From Pseudocercospora fijiensis CIRAD86 (Eukaryota; Ascomycota; Dothideomycetes; Mycosphaerellales; Mycosphaerellaceae), in assembly GCF_000340215.1 (NCBI RefSeq), contig NW_006921532.1, positions 2,893,337-2,957,336 on the forward strand: a stretch of DNA of 64,000 nt, read 5' to 3'. The notes beneath the pieces were generated by a model. The model saw nothing but the letters and a program-made list of their open reading frames with translations, had not been told where the DNA came from and searched no databases. Below, one piece after another: positions 24,519-33,403 of the stretch. The translations under genes were made by a program, and so were the position numbers. Every line of letters begins with the position of its first letter. Position 1 is the stretch's first letter.

Positions 24519-25157
24519 GATGGCGGGGAGGTATGGGATATGGGATTGCAGAACACGACGCGCTGGAGACGACGCGTTTCTTGGGAAAGCTCGGCTCGGC
24601 AGAGTTTGCGCCACAAAGTCAAACGCAAGTCTTCTCTGCCAGCACCAGCATGACCCGATGGCTCGCGACTCCTCCTGCCACATATTCTACACTCCTGAGA
24701 AATCCATCTCTATCCACCATCGTCCTGCGGAGACACACATTCCCAGCGCCGATTTCAAGCCCCCGACGGTCACGGATATCATGATCACATCGCCTGGCCT
24801 CTGAACGTTGCTTCTCCGAGCCCCCTCGACCCTTCATGAAGATCGCATGTTTCGCTAGCCACTGTCCTCTGGTCAATGCCTCGAGTGTGCGCGAACATTG
24901 GCAAAAATGATAGGCAGAACGTCGAGCATGGCCAGCGGTGGAATGCGGCTCCGCTGCAGGTACACGTTCGGCGGCTAAGGAATGCTTCTCGCACCTCATG
25001 CCTTGCTCGACCAGCACTGCTGAACAGTCTAGCCACGAATCGTGAGTATGAATGCTGCAGAAAGATGGCCAGTAAGTCCCATGCACGATATATGGTAGGC
25101 GCTGCGCCCTTTTCACCACCACACCCCGACCCTTCCTTTCCTTAGCCCATATCCACA
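24519..25157. promoter_or_regulatory. Shared divergent promoter, MHF1 and AA11 LPMO
   Basis: 640 bp separate the two start codons. A TATA-like ATATATGG lies at about 25,087, some 70 bp before the LPMO start, followed by a pyrimidine-rich leader typical of fungal genes. Open frames here on both strands lack family resemblance. Confidence 0.4.
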
Positions 25158-26852
25158 ATGCCTTCAAGAAGGCAGCCAAGACTTTCTGTTACTTTACGCA
25201 CTCTACTGCTATGCATACCCCCCAGCTTTGCGCATATGGAAATGCGCTGGCCATATCCACTACATAGCAAGTACAACCCAGACGCTGTCTCGGCCAACGT
25301 CGATTATAGCATGACATCGCCTCTATCCGCAGACGGCTCCAATTTTCCCTGCAAAGGCTATCAAAATGATCGACCCAAGCAGATCGTTGCGACGTACAAT
25401 GCTGGCTCATCATACAACATCTCCTTGGCTGGCACTGCGACTCACAAAGGAGGTTCATGTCAAATATCCCTTTCATACGACAATGGCGCAACTTTCCGAG
25501 TCATCAAGAGCATGATCGGCGGTTGTCCATTGAAGACGACATACGACTTCAGCGTACCTTCTTACGCTCCCAATGGAAACGCGTTGCTCGCATGGACATG
25601 GCAAAATGAGGTCGGAAACAGAGAGTTCTACATGGACTGTGCAGAAGTCAACGTTGTGTCTGCGTCACAAAAGCGGCGGCGAAGACGAGACGTGCAGTCT
25701 TTCGATCAATTACCCTTCATCTGGAAGGCGAATCTCAAAGGAATCAATGATTGCACAACGACTGAAGGTGACGACCCTGTGTATCCCAATCCGGGTCCAG
25801 ATGTTGAATACGGCAATGGATACAGCAGTTCCAGCACGTCGTCACCAGGGACATGTGATTCTGCAACTCCTTTTGGGCAAACATATGAAGATCTTGGCGA
25901 CAGCACACTTTCACCTCCCACCGACACGGACTCGCCATCTTCGAATGGATCGGCAGTTAGCTATTCTGCGAATGCTTCTTCAATCACTACATCAGCCGCG
26001 CCGAAAACCACACCTGCCGAGTACAACTCTGATGACAGCATGACTGAAAGTTGGAATCATGGGAAAGGCGGATACAGAAACGGACATGGTTCTCACGACA
26101 GCGCGACCGAAAGCTACGATCGCGGCGATTCTGGACGACCCGGCTTTATGACCGAGTCTGGCTCCGACGACAGTGCCACCGAAGCTTGGAATAGAGGCGG
26201 AGGAGCTAGACCGACTGATTCTCCTCGTGCGCGCCCTGCCTCGACAGATAGCAGGTCAACAGTCACAGTCACCGCAGATTGTGAAAGCACCGTCATCGTC
26301 ACCGTGTATCCAAGCGCAACTACACCGTCTACCCCTTCGACAATGACCACATCCACGACAAATCGAGCCTCGTCAACTGGCAGCGTCAATCCAGCTCCAA
26401 CGAACTCTCGACCACCGTATGCCACAGGCAGCATTGAGTCCGTCAACGCCAAGTATCTCTCTTGCGTCCCAGGTACATTCCTCTGCACAAGCAAAACCAC
26501 TTTCCTGACTTGCAACTACAACGATGGCACAGTCAAGTCAGACGAAACATGGGTCTACTCGAGTAGATCTGAGAGAACAGCTGCGGCTGGCATGGAATGT
26601 CTACCGGTCCTCGCTCCCTGCTCTAGCTCAACAGATCAGTACGATCAGCAAAGTGGCGTGAAGACTGGAAGCTACAGAGACGATCGATATATTCGAGAAC
26701 GACCAGAGGGCGACTGCGATGTTGATGGAAGCTTCAAATGCACCGCTGATGGCACACAATTCTCGATATGCGACCATGGCGGCTGGGTAGCAATGGGAGC
26801 TGTGGCAGCAGGAACGACATGTTCGAATGGCGAGATTATTGCTTCTAGCTAG
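25158..26852 (+). CDS. AA11-type lytic polysaccharide monooxygenase with C-terminal Cys-rich modules
   Basis: Single exon, 564 residues. A 25-residue signal peptide ends in PPSFA, so His26 becomes the mature N-terminus, one arm of the copper histidine brace; His96 (in GTATHKGGS) is the second ligand and Tyr158 (REFYMDC) the likely axial residue. Residues 26-220 follow the AA11 pattern (SKYNP, DYSMTSPLS, PCKGY, CQISLSYD, AWTWQNEVGNRE, FPNPGPDVE-like end). AA11 enzymes oxidatively cleave chitin outside the cell. A Ser/Thr-rich linker follows, then two related Cys-rich modules (about 433-482 and 518-560). The second contains CDHGGWVAMGAVAAGTTC, resembling the X278-type module of fungal AA11s. 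Odd points: a KRRRRR run at 172-177 inside the catalytic domain and a short DDSATES repeat in the linker. Confidence 0.9.
   Translation: MPSRRQPRLSVTLRTLLLCIPPSFAHMEMRWPYPLHSKYNPDAVSANVDYSMTSPLSADGSNFPCKGYQNDRPKQIVATYNAGSSYNISLAGTATHKGGSCQISLSYDNGATFRVIKSMIGGCPLKTTYDFSVPSYAPNGNALLAWTWQNEVGNREFYMDCAEVNVVSASQKRRRRRDVQSFDQLPFIWKANLKGINDCTTTEGDDPVYPNPGPDVEYGNGYSSSSTSSPGTCDSATPFGQTYEDLGDSTLSPPTDTDSPSSNGSAVSYSANASSITTSAAPKTTPAEYNSDDSMTESWNHGKGGYRNGHGSHDSATESYDRGDSGRPGFMTESGSDDSATEAWNRGGGARPTDSPRARPASTDSRSTVTVTADCESTVIVTVYPSATTPSTPSTMTTSTTNRASSTGSVNPAPTNSRPPYATGSIESVNAKYLSCVPGTFLCTSKTTFLTCNYNDGTVKSDETWVYSSRSERTAAAGMECLPVLAPCSSSTDQYDQQSGVKTGSYRDDRYIRERPEGDCDVDGSFKCTADGTQFSICDHGGWVAMGAVAAGTTCSNGEIIASS
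26031..26207 (+). repeat. Short in-frame repeat in the LPMO linker
   Basis: Residues 292-300, 313-321 and 337-345 of the LPMO read DDSMTESWN, HDSATESYD and DDSATEAWN, spaced 21 and 24 residues apart by Gly/Arg-rich spacers. It is degenerate at DNA level, so not a recent duplication. Confidence 0.7.
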
Positions 26853-27126
26853 TATCAGCATGGACTTTGCACAGAGCGCGGCGTTCGAAGGCCTTTCTGC
26901 TTTTGATTTTTATGAAGTTATGATCTTGCCCATCTTCAGTGGGGGCTGCATAGTGATATGACCTTGATGGGCCACGAGGAACAACGGAACGCTTTAAACT
27001 CCTTCCCTAAATGCTTACATCTGCCACCACGAACATCCCATATATTCCAATTCTTCCCTTCTCGTCTTATTCTACAACCTCGCTTTCGACAACCCACCTG
27101 CTATGCACAAAACGTCAAATTCGTCC

Positions 27127-28393
27127 TCATAATCTCGCATCATCTTTCGCACCTGCAATGCTATCAATAATGACTTTCAGCACAAGCTTTCCATCGGCAT
27201 CTTTCGTTTTACCCGCCATCTCAAAAGCCTTGACAGCTTCATCCAAGCCGGCGAAACGATGCGTGATCAATTTCGAGAAGTCCGGACCATCTGCTGACTT
27301 GGTGGCTTGAAGGACGAGATCGATGCTTTCTTGATAAGTATTGGCGTATCGGAAGACGCCTACGATGTCGACTTCTCTTAATGCTGCAGCTCCTAGGGGA
27401 AGAGTCTGGATGGGATGGCCCATTCCTACGAGCATTATTCGACCACCTGGTCGTGTTGACTACGAGGCATGTGAGCTACTGCCTGCAACATCAGACGATT
27501 GAATACTCACGTAAATCCCAGCTTGGACACATGACGGAACACCGGTACACTCGAACACGACATCCACTTCTCCAACATCATCCACCTTTCCGATCTCAGC
27601 AGCGGTTTCCTTCGCAATTGCAAGATTCTCGTCGATATCTTTCCCTCTCTTCATCGGAACGGTATAACTGTGATGCGCGAAACCATTTTCTACAGCAAAT
27701 CCCACTCTCCCAGCATCGATGTCAGCGATGATAATCTTCTTCGCGCCCTTCAGTTTCGCAACAGCCGCACACAACAATCCCACGGCTCCCGCTCCAAATA
27801 CCACAACGGTAGCATCCTTCGGCATAAGACTCCTCCGAAACGCATGCAACGCAACACCAAGCGGTTCTAGCAATGCCCCGACATCCAAACTCAAGTCTTC
27901 CGGCAATTTATACACCCATTTCGCCGGGTGATTAATCCTCTCCTGTAGTGTTCCTTGGAAATGCGGAAACGCCTTCCCACTACTTCTGAACTTGATATCT
28001 TTGCAGATGTTATATCTCCCTTCCCTGCATCTTTGACACTTTTCGCAAGGCAGACCGACTTCGAGCGCGACTTTGTCGCCAGCCTTGAAGTTTTCTACGT
28101 TGGATCCGACGGATGAGATTATGCCGGCGGATTCGTGGCCGAGACTGAGAGGTTCGCGAACGAGAATGTCGCCGTTGCGGAAGTGGGAGTAGTAATGTAG
28201 ATCGCTGCCGCAGAGACCTGTGGAAGCGATTCGTACTTGGACTTCGTCTGCTGCTGGAGGTGAGAGGGTCCGAGATTCCTGGTTGCGGTTAGTTTTATCT
28301 TCTGCTTCGATTGTCTGAGTGAGTGAATGTCTGGCTCACCACGCGGAGGTCTTTCGCAGCGTGTAGAACTGAGGCCTGTACTTGGGCAGACAT
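27127..28393 (-). CDS. Zinc-dependent polyol dehydrogenase (sorbitol/xylitol/L-idonate dehydrogenase family)
   Basis: Three exons: 28,340-28,393, 27,511-28,278 and 27,127-27,459, with introns of 61 and 51 bp. They join to 384 residues, normal for medium-chain dehydrogenases. Catalytic zinc ligands are Cys41 (GLCGSD), His66-Glu67 (LGHES) and Glu156 (LLEPLG). The structural zinc site keeps all four Cys (96, 99, 102, 110). The Rossmann GAGAVG is at 180-185 and Asp204 at the end of strand 2 favours NAD+ over NADP+. These cytosolic enzymes oxidise polyols or aldonates. The family includes xylitol, sorbitol and L-idonate dehydrogenases, and I cannot decide which. The last acceptor was chosen because it gives the in-frame STRPGGRIMLVGMG block. 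It diverges from the SDR gene. Confidence 0.92.
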
Positions 28394-29288
28394 TGTGGGA
28401 GAAGATGACGGGCAATGCTTGTGCTCGAGAACTATTATGAGAGAATACTTTTACCACTCAAGAGACGGTCTTACTTGGGCCGGCCCTGTCGGCCTTTTGT
28501 GTGTACGAATATGTCTCCAGACATTCGCGTGGTCGGTCGTTGGAAACCCCCACCAGTTCGTTCCTTGAGTTGCCGATCGGACAATTCCTTTACCGTTGTA
28601 CCGCAAATTACTCGAATGGCTGTATGTCTTTAAAGATATCCACACATTTATACCAAGTTCTCCGAAATTTCTTTACTATGTTCAATCTACTTATACCTAG
28701 CTAGCTTAGTAGAGATTAGAATACTATTAGTATTTTATAATATAAAATGAAAATTTAGCTAGATATTTTAACTTTAGATATCTTAGGTATAAAAGCTATT
28801 TATTTACATTATAGAAACTTTATACTAGGAATATTATAATATAGAAATTACTATTTATTTAAAATTTTAGTATAGATATAGAATATCTTTTAAATTGTAT
28901 GCTACTAGTAGTTTCTATATTATAACTAGTAAGAAATAGATTTCTATGTCCCTATTATTTACTAAAGTAACTAATAAAGGATAGATAACTAACTAGAAGA
29001 AGATAATATTTCTATAAATCTGTCTTTTAATATTATACTATTAATATCTTAAATAATATACTCTAGTATTCTAAGCTAAACTTTCTAAGACGTATTGGGA
29101 ATTCAGGTATCTATCTACCGACAAATAGTGTATGGAGCCATCGTCCTGTTGCCGATCCGCTGGTCGGCATTTGCTCGAGACCATATTGCTCAGGTACCGC
29201 CAGGACTCTTTTCCGCCCATGATTTTGCGCTCCTTTGAGAGGTGCTTCAGTAAATGGTAGAAACCTGCGATTTGAGGAGACTGCAAAG
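28394..29288. promoter_or_regulatory. Divergent promoter region, polyol dehydrogenase and SDR genes
   Basis: 895 bp between the two start codons. The two edges have normal composition; the centre (about 28,690-29,090) is an AT-rich mutated insert described separately. Open frames in the edges are short and unconvincing. Confidence 0.4.
28716..29074. mobile_element. AT-rich RIP-like pocket, possible MITE relic
   Basis: About 360 bp of very AT-rich sequence with no CpG between 28,700 and 29,085. CpA/TpG are nearly gone and C and G survive mostly in CTA/TAG contexts. The left end TTAGAATACTATTAG (from 28,716) and the reverse complement of the right end, TTAGAATACTAGAG (29,061-29,074), match at their first 11 bases. 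This suggests terminal inverted repeats of a short non-autonomous element. No coding remnant is seen. Confidence 0.4.
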
Positions 29289-30123
29289 ATGAGCTCCGTG
29301 CAATCGCTATTCAGCCTTGAGGGCAAGACTGCTCTTGTTACTGGCGGAACGCGAGGCATTGGCCAGGCCATGGCCATTGCTTTAGCAGAAGCAGGAGCAG
29401 ATATTCTGCTTGTCCAGGTATGCAGAAAGAGGTGCGGAGATACCTTCTAAAGCTCACAGCATATAGAGGGATGAATCAAACCAAGCCACCAAAGAAGCGA
29501 TTGAGAAACTCGGGCGGAAATCGCAAATCTACACAGCTGACCTCGCGAGTCACGAATCAGTGTCAGCTCTTGTACCAGAAGTGCTCAGTGATGGCCACCA
29601 CATAGACATTCTCCTCAACTGCGGCGGCATTCAGAGGCGGCATCCTGCGCACCAGTTTCCAGACAACGAGTGGAACGAGGTCCTGCAGGTCAATTTGAAT
29701 GCTGTGTTCACCCTATGCAGAGACGTCGGTGCTCACATGCTCGCAAGAGATGCGGATCAGTATGGCAGAAGAGGCAGCATCATAAATATTGGCAGTCTGC
29801 TGTCATTCCAAGGAGGCATAAATGTGCCTGCTTACGCGGCGTCCAAGGGAGGAGTTGCACAATTGACGAAGGCGTTGTCAAACCAATGGGCAGACAAGGG
29901 CATCACGGTCAATGGAATCGCTCCTGGATACATTGCGACAGAAATGAATACCGCGTTGATTAATGATGCGAAGAGGGCAGCATCGATCTTGGAACGGATC
30001 CCAGCAGGTCGATGGGGCAGCCCGGAGGACTTCAAGGGCAGTGTTGTCTATCTTGCGAGTCGAGCAAGCGCCTATGTGAGCGGCGAGATCCTGACTGTAG
30101 ATGGAGGCTGGATGGGTCGATAG
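29289..30123 (+). CDS. Short-chain dehydrogenase/reductase, KduD/2-deoxy-D-gluconate dehydrogenase-like
   Basis: Two exons, 29,289-29,417 and 29,467-30,123, split by a 49-bp GT-AG intron; 261 residues, the classical SDR size. The cofactor motif TGGTRGIG is at 18-25. The catalytic set is complete: Asn119 (QVNLNAVF), Ser153 (NIGSLLSF), Tyr166 and Lys170 (YAASK). The end VDGGWMGR is typical of KduD-like enzymes, which oxidise or reduce keto-gluconates and related sugar acids. An upstream in-frame ATG at 29,235 would add 18 residues, but [20 protein letters not shown] fits the family better. It shares a divergent promoter with the polyol dehydrogenase and lies 1.3 kb upstream of myo-inositol oxygenase on the same strand. 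Confidence 0.92.
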
Positions 30124-31424
30124 TTAGACGCACGTGCTGGCGTGTTGATGCGTGTATATACAATTCGTGGTTGTTTGTCTGAGCAGGAAGCTCAAGGGTG
30201 AAAGCCTTGGCACGAATCTCCGTCAGATGCCGCCTCTTTGCAGGCGAGCACAAACCATCTCTTCCCCAAATTTCATTGCCGAAAGACTTCATGAATCAGC
30301 CACAAACCGGACCACACACCACGGTCGACACGTGCCAGCGCCAGCTACAGTACAACTGACGGAACTCCCAATTTGGACTCACCGTGCCGCTCCGAGACTC
30401 GCGACTTCTGCCGGCTCGCTCTGGTTGTGCTACCTAGTACTGCCGGAATGCTCATGACACCACGGCAGTCGCTAGGTTGCTGCCTGCGACAGCAAGCTCG
30501 TTCCAGCAACTGCATGGACCCTGAAGAAGACCCTTCAGCTGTCCGGTCCCGTGGAGCCAACGGTGGGAAACGACCTCATCGTCGCCAGCACACCAGCTGG
30601 GGTCTGGGGTCAGAGCCGGCCCTGAAATCCACGTCTCGGTATCCCGGCAATTGGAGGCCAGCGGATCATTGTCGCGCCTATTCTGACCTCAAGACCTCTC
30701 CACATGCAGCGGGCTAGCCTTACGGGGTAAAAAGAACTACACTAAGGAAAAAGGAATCGCCGAAGTCACTGATCAGGAAGTGTATTCCACGGCCAAGCTC
30801 GGCGTAGCTGGTTCCAGTGGGACCTTTTACGCCATCCGATGCGGCCTGAAGCCTATCAGAGTCTGTATGACTACTCCAACACATGCATCGGAACATCATA
30901 GACCCAGGAGTGGGGGAGGGGAACGTTGAGACAATTTTCCTGCCTCCGACGGAAACGCTAACACGAAAGATTCTCCGGTCCTGGCCTATGGTTCCTCGCA
31001 CGCAGGCGCTATCTCATGCGTGCGAATTGCGGCCTACGAGATCTGGTTTGGCGAAGGCGGATCCTGCGACATGTGACCCTGCATAGCATCGTATATGTGG
31101 ACGCCAGGTGGGATCTGTGTGTCAGCCTAGACTGGGGAGCGCTCGCCCAACAACGCCTGCTTCGTACGTCTTCTTGCCTCCTCAGTGTTTGCGAGGTAAG
31201 AATCAGCATGTGGAGTCTCTTGGGCTTGCTGACCCAGGCGACGGCTGTGAGAGCCTTTTAAGTAGGTTTCCTTCTCGCCCAACGTACCTCGTCACTATAT
31301 CTCCCAGCACTTGCAACTCTCTCATCACCAACGACCAGATTGTGTCCGACGTCACTTCTTTGATTCTTTGACTTTTGTTCTGTGATACCCCAAAGAGTTT
31401 CTTTCCTTTTGCACAATCTTCACC
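30124..31424. promoter_or_regulatory. Intergenic region upstream of myo-inositol oxygenase
   Basis: About 1.3 kb of ordinary composition. Short open frames are present on both strands but none shows a domain or codon pattern worth calling. The last 130 bases before the start are C/T-rich with CTCTCATCACC-type tracts typical of a fungal 5' leader. It must hold the SDR 3' end and the MIOX promoter. Confidence 0.4.
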
Positions 31425-32417
31425 ATGGCACCAATCGCCATCGAGACTCCAAATGTCAACGAGAACTTCAACGACCACAGAGATGGTCTCGCCTTGGAGG
31501 CAACATCAGACGCAATTGATGAAGTCAACGTGCTCAAGGCAGCTATACGGGTCAAGAATGGCACCGCAACGCAAGAAGAAGTCGACATGTACGAGAAGTC
31601 TAAATTCGATGAGGAGAAGGATAAGACGCAGTTCCGTCAATATGAAGAAGCCTGCGACCGTGTCAAGACCTTCTACCGCGAACAGCACGAGAAGCAGACC
31701 GTCGCATACAACCTCAAGGCACGCAACGATTTCCACTCCAAGACTCGTGCCGAGATGACCATCTGGCAAGCCATGGAGAAGCTCGACACCCTCATCGATG
31801 AATCAGACCCAGACACCTCCCTCACACAGATTGATCATCTCCTCCAAACTGCCGAAGCTATGCGTCGTGACGGCAAGCCTAGGTGGATGCAACTCACCGG
31901 CCTCATCCACGATCTCGGTAAACTCCTCTTCTTCTACGGCGCTCGAGGGCAATGGGACGTCGTCGGCGACACCTTCCCAGTAGGCTGCCGCTTCGACGAA
32001 TCCATCATCTACCCAGGCACGTTCGTCGACAACCCCGACTCCAAAGACCCAATCTACAGCACAGAATACGGAATCTACACTCCGGGCTGTGGCCTCGACA
32101 ACGTCATGCTCAGCTGGGGTCATGACGAATACCTTTACCACATCTGCAAAGATCAGTCGACACTCCCTGCCGAGGCCCTCGCCATGATCCGGTACCACTC
32201 TTTCTACCCATGGCACTCCGCCGGTGGATACAAGTGGATGATGGACGAGAAGGACCAGCAGATGTTCAAGGCGGTCAAGGCTTTTAATCCTTACGACCTG
32301 TACTCCAAGTCAGATGATATGCCATCTGCTGCGGAGCTAAAGCCTTACTATATGGAGCTTATCAATACCTACTTCCCACCTCGAGAGCGTGAGACTGAGC
32401 GTGTGATCAAGTGGTGA
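31425..32417 (+). CDS. myo-Inositol oxygenase (MIOX)
   Basis: Single exon, 330 residues, close to the usual length. It converts myo-inositol and O2 to D-glucuronate at a mixed-valence diiron site in the cytosol. All six metal ligands can be placed: His138 (DHLLQTAEA), His162-Asp163 (GLIHDLGK), His233 (SWGHDEY), His258 (RYHSFYPWH) and Asp291 (NPYDLYSK). Other family hallmarks are FDESIIYP, TPGCGLDNVM and the C-terminal YFPP. The context CACCATGG is a strong start. It follows the SDR gene on the same strand and converges with the BET gene. The first 60 residues are variable and the function is not in doubt. Confidence 0.97.
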   Translation: MAPIAIETPNVNENFNDHRDGLALEATSDAIDEVNVLKAAIRVKNGTATQEEVDMYEKSKFDEEKDKTQFRQYEEACDRVKTFYREQHEKQTVAYNLKARNDFHSKTRAEMTIWQAMEKLDTLIDESDPDTSLTQIDHLLQTAEAMRRDGKPRWMQLTGLIHDLGKLLFFYGARGQWDVVGDTFPVGCRFDESIIYPGTFVDNPDSKDPIYSTEYGIYTPGCGLDNVMLSWGHDEYLYHICKDQSTLPAEALAMIRYHSFYPWHSAGGYKWMMDEKDQQMFKAVKAFNPYDLYSKSDDMPSAAELKPYYMELINTYFPPRERETERVIKW

Positions 32418-33403
32418 TTGGTCATGGATGGAGACATGTGATATGCATTTGCGACGGCGTTTTATTTCATTAGCGACTTGATATAAGCTCCCGGTTCTTT
32501 AAAAAAAAAAGGGGTCGAGCCGTTAGGATGTGACGAAGATGATAGTTTTAACAAAAATCGATCATGACTGCATATGATTTTTTGACCCCTTCACTGCTCT
32601 TGAAATGAAGCGAGCGAGAAACACTCAATCTCAATGCTTAAGTTGCTTCTCTATCGAAGCCAAATCGACTTAAGACTCTCGAGTCCCTATTCCCGCTTCT
32701 CTACTTCGAATAGTCACAAATTACCCGTCCTGGTGTAAGACAGGACCGAGAGAGAGAAAAAATATATACGTCAAAGAGACAGCACAGCACAAAGATGAAA
32801 TCGGGGACGCACCATCCGATTCAAATGCCGATTTACTCAGCAAGGCAAAATTCAAATTCAACCAAGCGAGGAACGCAACCTTGAAGGGCTCGTGCTCCAC
32901 ACACACCTTACCTTATTAGGTACCTTGCCATGAAGTTGACTGTGCCTTCTCGCCTCACTCGCACCTCCACCAAAATCAAAAAAAGATATCGCGCGCGCGA
33001 CAATGACAGCAAGATCAGATTCCCCGGCGCCAACGCACTCCCGCAGTGTCTCACCAGAGTCGCCGCTCATCTGGCGAGACATCCGACATCCGGCCACATG
33101 ATACGATCATCTACACCACAACTCTGCTCGCGCGGAGACGCGGGGGCGCAATTTGAAAAGGAGAGAATAAGGAAATCAAGGTCGTATGTCTGCTCATCGT
33201 CGCCATGACAGACGCGGCATCTCGTGTTTCAATTCGTCCTCTGATCTCATGCTACTACTTGCAAATCTTCTGCAAGCCAGGAATATCCTACTGATTGAGG
33301 TGCTGGAGGAAGCGAGAGGGGTAATTATACACCATCAACAAGAGCAGCCTCATTCTGTGAGTACAAGCAACGACCAAAGGCCGCGAGGAATCTGCCTCGC
33401 CAT
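32418..33403. other. Convergent intergenic region, MIOX and BET genes
   Basis: About 1 kb holding both 3' ends. A run of ten A is at about 32,501, followed by GGGGTC, with an imperfect inverted partner GACCCC near 32,583. I see no gene; short open frames on either strand lack resemblance to known families. Confidence 0.4.

Noticed and set aside
30373..30717. 114-codon plus-strand frame between the SDR and MIOX genes
   Set aside because: No resemblance to a family, and overlapping frames on the other strand look equally plausible.
32498..32590. A-run plus GGGGTC/GACCCC inverted pair as a terminator
   Set aside because: The arms are short and some 70 bases apart, and this kind of hairpin is not a terminator for fungal polymerase II genes.
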